Notes: generated by a model from the sequence alone, not told the origin. 9,327 nucleotides of DNA from a candidate division BRC1 bacterium ADurb.BinA292 (GCA_002068205.1 MVZB01000123.1:1-9327), one strand, 5' to 3'. Counted from the first letter of the stretch, positions 1 to 6,777 are shown. Translations and numbers: made by a program.

Positions 1-651
1 GTGGTACTCGAGGATGTGCGTCTCGACGATCGAATCGACCGGGCACGACTCTTCGCAGAAGCCGCAGAAGATGCATTTGACCAGATCGACGTCGTGGCAG
101 CATTTCTCAAGCAGGTGGGTGCCGGCGTTGCGGCGCAGACGGCGCCAGTTGGCCATGATGTAGCCGCCGTGATTGAAATCGAGTGTTTCGTTGAACTCCA
201 TGCTGACAATCTGGCCGATGGCGCCGCCCGCGAGCAGCTCCTTGATTTTGCGGTAGAACGGCGAGAAGCGCAGGGTGAAGCCAATGACGAACTGGCGGCC
301 GCTGGCGCGCCAGGCGTCACGTATCGCCAGGCAGTCCTCCAGCGTCGTGGCCAGCGGTTTCTGGCAGAAGACGTCTTTGCCCGCTTCGAGCGCGGCGATC
401 GCGTGTTCCTTGTGAAAGCAGTTCCAGGAGGCGATCAGGACCCAATCGATATCGGGATCGCGGACCAGGTCGCGGTAGTCCGCGTAAACCCGGGCGTCGG
501 GGGCGAAGTCGGCGCGGAAGCGGGCGGTGGCCTCCGGTTTCACGTCACAGAAGGCGCGGAAGTCGATCCGGTCGGTGTGCGGCTTCAGATAGTTCCCAAA
601 GTAGTGCGCAATGCCGCCGCAGCCGATCATGCCGACGCCGATCTTGCTCAT
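1..651 (-). CDS. Gfo/Idh/MocA-type oxidoreductase, partial, joined in frame to a NuoI-like ferredoxin fragment
   Basis: The 217 visible codons run to the window edge, so the 3' end is missing. Residues 1-185 read as the N-terminal half of a Gfo/Idh/MocA NAD(P)-dependent dehydrogenase: a Rossmann start with GVGMIGCGGIA (5-15), the dinucleotide/substrate motif QKPL (97-100, Lys98), GFTLRFSP (124-131) and HLLEKCCHD (179-187), where Lys183 and His186 sit in the usual K-x-x-H-D catalytic segment. From about residue 188 the sequence stops resembling that family. It becomes CIFCGFCEESCP (193-204), four cysteines spaced C-x2-C-x2-C-x3-CP for a [4Fe-4S] cluster, followed by VDSIVETHILEYH. This is what I know from the C-terminal half of proteobacterial NuoI (complex I). 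A normal Gfo/Idh protein would continue for another 130-200 residues of alpha/beta domain, which is absent. Start ATG at 651, with a G-run as a weak ribosome-binding site. The Gfo/Idh identity of the first part is secure; substrate unknown. The tail is probably a chimeric join. Confidence 0.8.
   Translation of the reverse strand, partial: MSKIGVGMIGCGGIAHYFGNYLKPHTDRIDFRAFCDVKPEATARFRADFAPDARVYADYRDLVRDPDIDWVLIASWNCFHKEHAIAALEAGKDVFCQKPLATTLEDCLAIRDAWRASGRQFVIGFTLRFSPFYRKIKELLAGGAIGQIVSMEFNETLDFNHGGYIMANWRRLRRNAGTHLLEKCCHDVDLVKCIFCGFCEESCPVDSIVETHILEYH
3..93 (-). other. NuoI-like [4Fe-4S] segment (suspected foreign sequence at window edge)
   Basis: Read on the minus strand, the last ~30 codons before the window edge encode DVDLVK, then C-x2-C-x2-C-x3-CP (Cys193, 196, 199, 203 of the composite frame), then VDSIVETHILEYH. 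In NuoI proteins of beta- and gamma-proteobacteria the same stretch follows a 'YDIDLTK'-like sequence and leads into a 'GEKRGDLY'-like tail. The change of family occurs at DVDLVK, which both families can supply, so the breakpoint lies roughly at bases 76-93. Family recognition is from memory of NuoI sequences, not a search. If correct, the base sequence left of about 90 belongs to a complex I operon and not to the dehydrogenase gene. Confidence 0.65.
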
Positions 652-793
652 CCGCTCGCCCCCCCGTCCACGATGACTCGAGCCGCACGGGCCCATGATC
701 CCGCAAAGCATAGGGAAACGGGGAGGAAGCGGCAAGGCCGAGGTGATGATGACCGGCGTTCCCTTGGGCGGGCGACGGGGGCTGCGCGGCACG
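652..793. other. Intergenic region between kinase and oxidoreductase genes
   Basis: 142 bases without a gene separate the kinase stop (TGA at 796-794) from the oxidoreductase ATG (651). The only structure I see is a modest promoter candidate on the minus strand, listed separately. I find no convincing T-tailed hairpin that would terminate the upstream transcript, so read-through from the kinase gene is possible. Confidence 0.5.
707..735 (-). promoter_or_regulatory. Candidate sigma70-type promoter for the oxidoreductase gene
   Basis: On the minus strand TTGCCG (735-730, four of six matches to TTGACA) is followed after exactly 17 bases by TATGCT (712-707, four of six matches to TATAAT). Transcription would begin near 700, about 50 bases before the ATG at 651. 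The match is only moderate and could be chance in a region of this size. Confidence 0.35.
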
Positions 794-1741
794 TCACCGG
801 GCTTGCAGCAGGCGGTCGACTTCCTCGCGCGAGGGCATGGCGTTCTGCGCGCCGTGACGGGTGGTGGCCAGGGCGCCGGCGGCGCAGCCGAGGCGCGCGG
901 CGTCGGCCGGGGCAAGGCCCTCGGCGAGGCCGACGGCCAGACCGGCGGTGAAGGCGTCGCCGGCGCCGGTGGTATCGACCGGATCGACGTTGAATGCCGG
1001 GACGTGAACCGGTTCGGCATCCGGCCCCTCAAGCAACAACACGCCGCGCGAGCCGAGTTTCAGGACGACGCGCGCGGCGCCGGCCTGGATCAGCTTGCGG
1101 GCAGCCTGGACCGCCTCCTCGGTGGATTCGACGCGCTCGCCGGTCAGCGTCGCCGCTTCGGTCTGGTTGGGGCTGATGAAATCGACGCGGCGGAGGGGCT
1201 CGGGGAGCGGTTGGCCCGGAGCCGGGGCGGGATCGAGGAGGACGGGGACGCCGTGCTCGCGGGCGAGCTGGGCGGCGCGCGCCGCCGTGGCGAGCGGGAC
1301 CTCCAGTTGCAGGACGACGATGGCGGCGCGCGCGATCCGGTCGGCGGCCGCGTTCACGTCGGCGGGAGTCAGGCGGGCGTTGGCGCCGGCGACGATCGTG
1401 ATCGCGTTCTCGCCGGAGCGGTCGACATGGATCAGGGCCAGGCCGGACGAGCAGCCCGGCGTGGGGTGAACGTGGTCGAGCTGGACGCCGTGGCGGCGCA
1501 GGTTGTCGCGGAGCGGGTCGGCAAAGGCGTCGTCGCCGACGCGCCCGACAAGCCAGGTAGGGGCGCCCAGGCGGGCGGCGGCGACCGCCTGATTGGCGCC
1601 CTTGCCGCCGGGGGTCTGCGTGAACGAGTCGGCGGCGAGCGTTTCGCCGGCGTCGGGCCGGCGCGGCACGCGCGCGACCAGATCGATATTGATCGAGCCC
1701 ACGACGACGATCGCCTGGCGGATGGATTCGGTGGGTATCAC
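794..1741 (-). CDS. rbsK: Ribokinase-type sugar kinase (PfkB family)
   Basis: A 315-residue PfkB-family carbohydrate kinase, close to the usual ribokinase length of about 305. It phosphorylates a sugar, most likely D-ribose at O5 with ATP, in the cytoplasm. Visible landmarks in order: VVVGSINIDLV (12-22) for the sugar-binding first strand; GGKGANQAVAAARLG (45-59), PfkB signature 1, with the GGKGAN substrate loop; LQLEVP (144-149) with Glu147; NQTEA (192-196); and DTTGAGDAF (256-264), PfkB signature 2, with the catalytic base Asp262 and the anion hole. The ending GAQNAMPSREEV is typical of ribokinases. The start is GTG at 1741, chosen because a G-rich ribosome-binding site lies 7 bases upstream, inside the end of the preceding gene. 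The stop of that gene is only 3 bases before the GTG, so translation is probably coupled. No ribose transporter or RbsR regulator is in view, so another pentose or nucleoside-derived sugar is possible. Confidence 0.88.
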   Translation of the reverse strand: MIPTESIRQAIVVVGSINIDLVARVPRRPDAGETLAADSFTQTPGGKGANQAVAAARLGAPTWLVGRVGDDAFADPLRDNLRRHGVQLDHVHPTPGCSSGLALIHVDRSGENAITIVAGANARLTPADVNAAADRIARAAIVVLQLEVPLATAARAAQLAREHGVPVLLDPAPAPGQPLPEPLRRVDFISPNQTEAATLTGERVESTEEAVQAARKLIQAGAARVVLKLGSRGVLLLEGPDAEPVHVPAFNVDPVDTTGAGDAFTAGLAVGLAEGLAPADAARLGCAAGALATTRHGAQNAMPSREEVDRLLQAR

Positions 1742-1744
1742 GGG

Positions 1745-2350
1745 TTATCCCTCCCCTCCCCCCTGTGCTTCTTCCGGAACGAGAATTCGCAGCGCCTCGG
1801 CGCGGGCGCGGGCGCGATCCTGCCCGGTCATGCGGTGATCGTCATCGAGCAGGGCGAGCACCTGGCGCGCGGCGGCGCGGGCGCGCGGGCTGGCGGCGCC
1901 CGCTGCGTCGGCCGCCGCGTGCATGGCGATCCGCCACAGTTGCGCGGGACTGTCGCGGGGAACCGGTTCGAGGCGGAACGCGTCCCAGAGGGCATCGGCG
2001 GCGTCCTGGTTGCGGCCGAGGCGCCAGTCGGCCTCGCCCTTAAGGCGCAGCAGGCCGGCCTGCTGGGGGTGCCAACGGCGCAACGCGGCGGCCTCGTCGC
2101 TCAGCGCGCGCCAGCGGTCGAGCTGCTTGAGGATCACGAGCCGGGTGTAGTGCGTGGCGGGATCGTAGGGGAACAGGCGGAGGCCGGCAACGGCGGCGGC
2201 GGCGGCCAAGGGCCGGCCGGCGGCCAATTCGCGCCGCGCGGCGTCGTGGCGCCGGGCCTGGGCCAGGCGCAAGACTTCGGCGGCCGTCGCCAGCAGCGCC
2301 AGTCCGCAGGCCAACCACAACAGGCGCTGGTCAAGGCGAAGGCGGTGCAT
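1745..2350 (-). CDS. Membrane-anchored TPR-like protein, function unknown
   Basis: A 201-residue protein that I do not recognise as a named family. Residues 9-30 (LLWLACGLALLATAAEVLRLA) form one hydrophobic segment after a basic N-terminus (MHRLRLDQR), so it is probably an inner-membrane anchor with the rest in the periplasm. The rest is alpha-helical, Ala/Arg/Leu-rich, with tetratricopeptide-like helix pairs around 66-92 and 97-128 (for example LLRLKGEADWRLGRNQDAAD, then ALWDAFRLEP). The open frame extends upstream to 2806 but that part is the antisense-like shadow of the neighbouring gene. ATG 2350 is chosen because it gives a proper membrane segment and lies 17 bases after the upstream stop. 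The ribosome-binding site is weak, so coupling to the upstream gene is likely. It is sandwiched between the exported TPR protein and the sugar kinase and is presumably co-transcribed with both. A partner of the TPR protein is an inference. Confidence 0.72.
   Translation of the reverse strand: MHRLRLDQRLLWLACGLALLATAAEVLRLAQARRHDAARRELAAGRPLAAAAAVAGLRLFPYDPATHYTRLVILKQLDRWRALSDEAAALRRWHPQQAGLLRLKGEADWRLGRNQDAADALWDAFRLEPVPRDSPAQLWRIAMHAAADAAGAASPRARAAARQVLALLDDDHRMTGQDRARARAEALRILVPEEAQGGGEG
1748..1759 (-). promoter_or_regulatory. Ribosome-binding site fixing the GTG start of the kinase gene
   Basis: The minus strand reads GGAGGGGAGGGA, with the nearer GAGGG core 7 bases before the GTG at 1741. 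The same bases encode the Gly/Glu-rich C-terminus of the upstream protein, and its TAA stop (1747-1745) lies between the site and the GTG. This supports a non-ATG start and translational coupling. Confidence 0.75.
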
Positions 2351-2367
2351 CGGCCGGCCCGATCGGA

Positions 2368-4023
2368 TCAGTTGATCGTCCGGTTGAAGCTGCGCACGCC
2401 GGCGGTGGGCGGCTGGCTCAGCCGACGGATTTTTTCGCGGCTTTCCCGCAGCCGGACCATCACCAGCGAGCGCGGATCGGACTGGAGGTTGGGATTGCGC
2501 CGAATCGCCTCCTCGTACGAGTCGATGGCGTACTGGTAGTAGCGCTTGGCCTCGGCCTTGTCGCTCGACAGGCGGGGGATGTCGCGCCGTTCGGTGGAGA
2601 AGATGTTGTTGTAATGGATCTGAGCCTGCTGGAAGTATTCGTCGCCGCGCTCGACGTAGGCTTCGGCGAAGACCTCGCGCTGGCGCAGGTCGCGGGCGGC
2701 TTCCTCGCGCGCCCGGCCGCTGAGGCGGACGGCTTCCTCGACGACCGCCTTGGAATTCGGGTAGTCGCGGATGATCTGCTCGGCCAGCGTCAGGGCGAGC
2801 GGCCACTGCCCCTGATTGAAGTAGAACTGCGCCTGCTGCAGCGCGCGCGAGGCGTAACGGTCGATGCCGGCCTGGGCTTGGGCGCGGGTCGAGTCGACGG
2901 TCACCAGGCGGTTGTAGTGCTTCATGGCTTCCTCGTCGAGTCCGTTCTGCTCGGCGAACTGCGCCAGTTGCAGCAGGCGGGCGGGGTCGTTGTCGCCCAG
3001 CTCCTGCGCCTGGCGCATGTATTCGTAGAACACCACCGACGTCGGGTCGGCGGTCGGGTCGAGCTGGGCGAGGACGTTGAAGGTCCGGATCGCCTCGGCG
3101 TAGTTGCGCTGGCGCGCCTGCTCCTTGTGGAGCTTGTCGAGCATCTCCACCAGGCGCTGTTCCAGATCCGTGCCCTGGTAGTCCGGGTTGTCGCGGTAGA
3201 GTTTCAGATAGTGGGCGACGGCATCGGCCGGTTGATTGAGTTCATAGTAGAGATCGGCCAGTTTCTTGCGCAGGTTGGCGTCGTCCTCGCGGCGCTGGAG
3301 GATGGTTTCGTAGACGGCGGCGGCCTGTTCGCGCTTCTGGGGATCGTTCTCCCAGAGCGCCAGCAATTCATCGACGATTTCCTGGTTGTCGGGTTGGGCG
3401 CCGAGGGCCAGCTTGAGTTTTTCCTCGGCGCCGGCCTTGTCCAGCTTATCCAGGCGCTCGCGGGCCCAGGCCAGATAGAATTCGCCGACCAGGGCCTGCA
3501 GCGTCGCGCGCTGCTGGTCGTTGGGGACCAGCCGGTCGGCATCCTTCAGCCGGGCCTCGGCCTCATCGAACTGCTGGCGTTCGATCAGTTCGCGCGCCTG
3601 GCGCGTCAGCTCATCGATCTGCTGGAGCGCCCCCTGGCGATTGAGCTGTTCGCGGGCGGTCACCTCGCGCTGGACTTCGTCCATCAGCGTCTGGACCTGG
3701 GGGTTGGCCGGCTCCAGTTGCTGCGCGCGCTGGTAGGCGCGCAGGGCATCGGAGAGCTGGTCCTTCGCCCGATGGTCGTTGCCGATGTGGATGTAGCCCT
3801 GGGCGGGGGATTCCTGCTCGATGGACTTGATGCGCGAGCGCATGACGGTCAGCTTGCCGATCGCGGTTTCAATCTTGACGGTCGATTCATCGCGGGTCGT
3901 GGCGTCGATGATGCCGCGCAGGGTCTGGCCATTGTTGAGCACGATGACGTCGGCCGGGGCGGGCGCGGCCAGGCCGAGGCAGGCCGCGACGGTCGCGACG
4001 GCGAGCAGACGAGGAGCTTTCAT
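2368..4023 (-). CDS. Exported TPR-repeat protein with N-terminal beta module
   Basis: A 551-residue protein. Residues 1-24 are a Sec signal peptide: MK-APR, a hydrophobic core LLAVATVAACLGLAA, and a PAPA/D cleavage site. Residues 25-72 (VIVLNNGQTLRG, then VKIETAIGKLTV, then SRIKSIEQE) look like a small SH3-like beta barrel of the kind often found before TPRs in exported proteins of environmental bacteria. From about 77 to 440 come tetratricopeptide-type helix pairs, clearest at 82-106 (LSDALRAYQRAQQLEPANP), 152-168, 228-245, 256-275, 308-323, 364-376 and 406-424. A charged, helical segment and a last TPR (486-512, YYQYAIDSYEEAIRRNPN) follow. Start ATG 4023 is preferred over the in-frame ATG at 4065, because GGAAGG lies 9 bases upstream and it begins the signal peptide cleanly. 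It likely scaffolds a protein complex outside the cytoplasm; the partner is unknown. First gene of the unit after the promoter at 4086-4114. Confidence 0.85.
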   Translation of the reverse strand: MKAPRLLAVATVAACLGLAAPAPADVIVLNNGQTLRGIIDATTRDESTVKIETAIGKLTVMRSRIKSIEQESPAQGYIHIGNDHRAKDQLSDALRAYQRAQQLEPANPQVQTLMDEVQREVTAREQLNRQGALQQIDELTRQARELIERQQFDEAEARLKDADRLVPNDQQRATLQALVGEFYLAWARERLDKLDKAGAEEKLKLALGAQPDNQEIVDELLALWENDPQKREQAAAVYETILQRREDDANLRKKLADLYYELNQPADAVAHYLKLYRDNPDYQGTDLEQRLVEMLDKLHKEQARQRNYAEAIRTFNVLAQLDPTADPTSVVFYEYMRQAQELGDNDPARLLQLAQFAEQNGLDEEAMKHYNRLVTVDSTRAQAQAGIDRYASRALQQAQFYFNQGQWPLALTLAEQIIRDYPNSKAVVEEAVRLSGRAREEAARDLRQREVFAEAYVERGDEYFQQAQIHYNNIFSTERRDIPRLSSDKAEAKRYYQYAIDSYEEAIRRNPNLQSDPRSLVMVRLRESREKIRRLSQPPTAGVRSFNRTIN

Positions 4024-4032
4024 TGTAGATTG

Positions 4033-4038
4033 CCTTCC
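4033..4038 (-). promoter_or_regulatory. Ribosome-binding site selecting ATG 4023 of the TPR gene
   Basis: GGAAGG on the minus strand lies 9 bases before ATG 4023. The alternative in-frame ATG at 4065 has a G-run touching the start codon, which is too close to work well, and would add 14 residues ahead of the signal peptide. Confidence 0.65.
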
Positions 4039-4085
4039 TAATAAACGGGTCGCCGAGTGCTTCATCCCCTGATTTGACTCGATTT

Positions 4086-4114
4086 ATTGTAGTCCAACGC
4101 GACGCGGGCGTCAA
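4086..4114 (-). promoter_or_regulatory. Strong sigma70-type promoter overlapping the permease stop codon
   Basis: The minus strand has TTGACG (4114-4109, five of six matches to TTGACA), exactly 17 bases, then TACAAT (4091-4086, five of six matches to TATAAT). The -35 box includes the TGA stop of the upstream permease gene (4113-4111). Transcription would start near 4079, giving a leader of about 56 bases before ATG 4023. This is the best promoter in the window and separates the TPR/kinase genes from the ABC transporter genes as an independently started unit. Confidence 0.65.
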
Positions 4115-5814
4115 AACTCCATCCGCCGCCAGCGGCGCAGCCCCAGCGTCAGCGGGATCGCGGCGGTCCCCAACTGGAGCAGCAGCCAGACCGGGAACGA
4201 TCCCCAGAGCAACAGTTGGACCAATGGGCCGACGTCGCCGCGGCGCAGGTAGGCGTGGACCCAGATCGTCTCCAGGGCGAGCGTCGCCCCGATATAGATC
4301 AGACTGAGGATGGCGTTGAGTGTTCCACCGACGCCGTTGGCGATGCGCGAGGGGTTATCCTCGGCGAAGTTGGGCAGGAGCGCCCCCAGACCGACCGCCA
4401 TCGAGCTGAGGCCGATCGCCAGGACCGCGACGGTGGCGACGGTCAGCAGCGTGACGAACGGCCCGGTCCGCAGCATGAAGCTGGAGAGGAGCGCCAGCGG
4501 GGTGGTCAGGCCGACGGCGCTGATCCAACTGACGATGAATTTCTCCCAGACGATGCGCGTGCGCGCGACGGGAGCCAGGCCGATCACCCACTGCTGCTTG
4601 CCCTCCAGGCTCAGCATGGGATAGACGAAGCGCGTGGTCAGGATGGAGAGGACAAACGCCGTGGCGCCGATGTTGAACAGCGAGATGATGCTCTGCCAGA
4701 AGGGGATGAAGATCTGAAACTGGCCGAACCCGGCGGCCGAACGCAGGTTGATCAGGTAGATGAAGAGCAGGCCGAACAGCATGACGAGCTGGCCCCACTG
4801 GGCGGGATCGCGCCAGAAGACGGTCAGATCCTTGGTGACCATGGCGCGGGTCGCGGCGGGCATCCAGCCGAGCAGGCGATCGAACAGGCCGTAGAGTCCG
4901 GCGCGCCGGCGGCGGCGGGCGGCGGCCGAACTGCGCGCGTTGGTCCAACCGCGATAATAAAGCCCGGCCAGCCAGTCGCAGACGACCAGGCCCATGGCGG
5001 CGGTCGACCAGAGGGCGAGCGCCCAGAAGCCGGCCTCGCGCCAGAAGCCGTGCTCGATGGCGACGAGGCCATGGCCCAGCCAGCCGCTTGGCAGCAGGAA
5101 GAAATCGCCGACGTCCATCAGGCTCATCAGATCGGCGGTGTCTTCGGCGGAGGCCTGGCGCATCATGCCCATCACGCCCTGGGAGCGCTGCATCGCGACG
5201 GCCATGACCATGCCCAGGACGCCCAGCGCGAACGTGAACCGGATGATGCGCCGGGGGGGAAAAAACGCGGCGATCACGAGGGCGAGGGCGGCGCCGGCCG
5301 CCGCCGGGATTATCAGGTAGGGGATCAGCAGGCAGGCCGCCGAGGGGAAATAGGTCCAGGGGAGGTCGCGCGAGGAGCGCAGGGCGACGAAGAGCGGGAA
5401 CGCCAGGATGACGAAGGCCCAGGAGCTGTAAACGATCGATTCGCCGAGCTTGGCGAAGAACAGCCGCCGGTGCGGGATCGGCTGCGCCATCAGGAATTCC
5501 ACTTCCCTGGAGATGTAGGTGGTCGTCAGCATGATGATCAGATTGGAGAAGATCAGCATCGAGAAGAACGCGAGCAGCACCATCCGGATCAGCCGGTCCA
5601 TCAACGGCGGCCCGAACGGCTGCTGCTCCATCAGGAAGCGGAAAACGAGGTGAAACAGGGTGGAGCCGCCGCCGATCAGCATGAAAACGACGAGGAGCCC
5701 CACGACCAGGTGAATCCACAGATGGCGGCGGAGACCCGACAGATGATTGTTGGCCAGGCGCAGCTTGAGCCGCAGAAAGAGGGGGAGGAAGGCAACGGGG
5801 GCGGTGGAGGCCAT
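4111..5814 (-). CDS. ABC-2-type transporter permease (putative ABC exporter membrane protein)
   Basis: A 567-residue integral membrane protein with about 12 hydrophobic segments, at roughly 33-50, 76-98, 130-147, 160-185, 192-207, 262-285, 341-357, 370-395, 428-447, 455-480, 497-515 and 532-557. The arrangement is two similar halves, each with an N-terminal helix followed by a cytoplasmic loop with a conserved acidic/Leu-Pro motif: EVEFLMAQPIP (104-114) and SLEGKQQWVIGLAPV (402-416). This is typical of the large, double-length ABC-2-type exporter permeases and unlike the roughly 250-residue single-domain kind. A very basic loop (ARRRRRAG, 299-306) separates the halves on the cytoplasmic side. 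The ATPase gene ends 40 bases upstream, so the two form one transporter. The ATG at 5814 has only a weak ribosome-binding site. The substrate cannot be read from the sequence. Its stop overlaps a promoter for the next gene. Confidence 0.85.
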   Translation of the reverse strand: MASTAPVAFLPLFLRLKLRLANNHLSGLRRHLWIHLVVGLLVVFMLIGGGSTLFHLVFRFLMEQQPFGPPLMDRLIRMVLLAFFSMLIFSNLIIMLTTTYISREVEFLMAQPIPHRRLFFAKLGESIVYSSWAFVILAFPLFVALRSSRDLPWTYFPSAACLLIPYLIIPAAAGAALALVIAAFFPPRRIIRFTFALGVLGMVMAVAMQRSQGVMGMMRQASAEDTADLMSLMDVGDFFLLPSGWLGHGLVAIEHGFWREAGFWALALWSTAAMGLVVCDWLAGLYYRGWTNARSSAAARRRRRAGLYGLFDRLLGWMPAATRAMVTKDLTVFWRDPAQWGQLVMLFGLLFIYLINLRSAAGFGQFQIFIPFWQSIISLFNIGATAFVLSILTTRFVYPMLSLEGKQQWVIGLAPVARTRIVWEKFIVSWISAVGLTTPLALLSSFMLRTGPFVTLLTVATVAVLAIGLSSMAVGLGALLPNFAEDNPSRIANGVGGTLNAILSLIYIGATLALETIWVHAYLRRGDVGPLVQLLLWGSFPVWLLLQLGTAAIPLTLGLRRWRRMEF

Positions 5815-5854
5815 GGCGTTGGGTGATCCGGCGGAGTCGGGCTCGGGGCGGACG

Positions 5855-6589
5855 TCAGCCGTCGGCGGTCTCCTCTTCGGTCAGCAGGAGGAACAGGTCC
5901 TCGAGCGAACCGTCGCGCGCGAGGCGGGCGCGCAGCTCGCGGATCGTGCCGAGAAAGACGAGTTGGCCCTTGTTGATCACGCCGATGCGGTCGGCCAGTT
6001 CCTCCGCGACCGACAGCGTATGCGTGGAGAGGAAGATGGTGCGGCCGGCGTCGGCCTGCTCGCGCAGGACCTGCTTGACGGTGCGGGCCGACTGGGGATC
6101 GAGCCCGACCATCGGTTCATCGACGATCAGCACCTGCGGCTCGTGCATCAGCGCGGCGGCGAAGACCAGCTTCTGACGCATGCCGTGCGAGTAATTCTCG
6201 ATGAATTGATCCGCCGCGGGCGTCAGCCGGAAGAGGTCGAAGTAGTGTTCCAGGCGGGCCTGCTGCACGGGGCGGGGGATGCCGAAGAGATCGCCGACGA
6301 ACGTGAAGAAGTCGCGGCCGCTGAGTTTTTCATAGAGGTAGGGGCGGTCGGGGATGTAACCGATGCGGCGCTTGGCCTCGACGGGATGGCGCTGCAAGTC
6401 GAAGCCGGCGACGCGCGCGGCGCCCTGGGTCGGGATGAGCAGGCCGGCCAGCATCTTGATCGTGGTGGTTTTGCCCGCGCCGTTGGGTCCGAGGAAACAG
6501 AACAGTTCGCCGGGAGCAACGTCCAGATTCAGATCAACCACCGCCGGTTTCCCGTCGTAATCCTTGCACAACTGGTCGGTCTGGATCAT
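5855..6589 (-). CDS. ABC-2-type transporter ATP-binding protein
   Basis: A 244-residue nucleotide-binding subunit that powers the adjacent permease. Walker A is GPNGAGKTT (34-42), Walker B VLIVDEP (153-159) with the catalytic Glu158, the D-loop GLDP (162-165), and the switch histidine is in STHTLS (His190). The signature motif is YSHGMRQK (133-140), a variant of LSGGQ that is common in ABC-2 exporter ATPases. The Q-loop region reads GYIPDRPYLYEKLSG, with no Gln at the usual place, as in related exporters. There is no extended C-terminal domain. The open frame can also start at TTG 6592, one codon earlier. ATG 6589 is chosen because GAGGTGG (6605-6599) lies 9 bases upstream, but either is possible and the protein differs by only one residue. 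It is the first gene of the transporter unit and is divergent from the YbaK-type gene. Transport direction is inferred from family resemblance as export. Confidence 0.92.
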   Translation of the reverse strand: MIQTDQLCKDYDGKPAVVDLNLDVAPGELFCFLGPNGAGKTTTIKMLAGLLIPTQGAARVAGFDLQRHPVEAKRRIGYIPDRPYLYEKLSGRDFFTFVGDLFGIPRPVQQARLEHYFDLFRLTPAADQFIENYSHGMRQKLVFAAALMHEPQVLIVDEPMVGLDPQSARTVKQVLREQADAGRTIFLSTHTLSVAEELADRIGVINKGQLVFLGTIRELRARLARDGSLEDLFLLLTEEETADG

Positions 6590-6627
6590 CAAATGGGTCC
6601 ACCTCGGGGAGTCTGGGGGCGGGGCGG

Positions 6628-6645
6628 GCGCGCCGTGCGGCGCGC
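6628..6645 (-). other. GC-rich hairpin in the leader of the ATPase gene
   Basis: GCGCGCC and GGCGCGC form a perfect 7-bp stem around the 4-base loop GTGC, ending about 40 bases before the ATPase start codon. It could fold in the transcript's 5' leader. In a GC-rich genome a chance stem of this size is not surprising. Confidence 0.3.
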
Positions 6646-6749
6646 GGGGCCCTCCTGAAATACCATACCTGCAATGGTTGCAGCCATCGGCGAGTTGGAG
6701 TGGCGGGGTTGCCGGTATGCGAATGGGGGAAATCCCGACTCGCTCGGCG

Positions 6750-6777
6750 ATTGCGCGGGAGGCGTCATCGGCGCAAT
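6750..6777. repeat. Inverted repeat ATTGCGC-N14-GCGCAAT, possible operator
   Basis: Two perfect 7-base arms are separated by 14 bases, with arm centres 21 bases apart, about two helical turns. This is the geometry of a dimeric regulator binding one DNA face. It lies 82 to 109 bases upstream of the plus-strand start codon. The evidence is only the symmetry and the position. Confidence 0.3.

Noticed and set aside
1..951. Plus-strand open frame of 316 codons at the left edge
   Set aside because: It is antisense to the oxidoreductase, whose Rossmann and catalytic motifs are clear, and it runs across an intergenic gap into a second gene.
695..2539. Long plus-strand open frame of 614 codons
   Set aside because: It is antisense to the kinase and the TPR-like membrane protein, both of which have clear motifs or start signals on the minus strand. 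Its protein is Gly/Arg/Ala-rich low-complexity sequence with no domain, typical of antisense frames in GC-rich DNA.
2351..2806. 152-residue N-terminal extension of the small TPR-like protein
   Set aside because: It lies within the TPR gene in another frame, is Arg/Pro-rich and lacks a start signal; ATG 2350 gives a natural membrane anchor.
2614..4041. Plus-strand open frame of 475 codons, Leu/Val-rich and seemingly membrane-like
   Set aside because: It is antisense to the TPR gene; the hydrophobicity is produced by reverse reading of charged TPR codons. The minus-strand protein has a signal peptide, ribosome-binding site and promoter.
4216..5826. Plus-strand open frame of 536 codons, Asp/Gln/Glu/His-rich
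   Set aside because: It is antisense to the ABC permease; its odd composition is that of complementary hydrophobic codons. No ribosome-binding site or known motif.
6674..6687. 14-base imperfect palindrome ATGGTTGCAGCCAT as an operator
   Set aside because: Six of seven pairs match, but a dyad of this size is expected by chance about once every few hundred bases, so I do not claim it.
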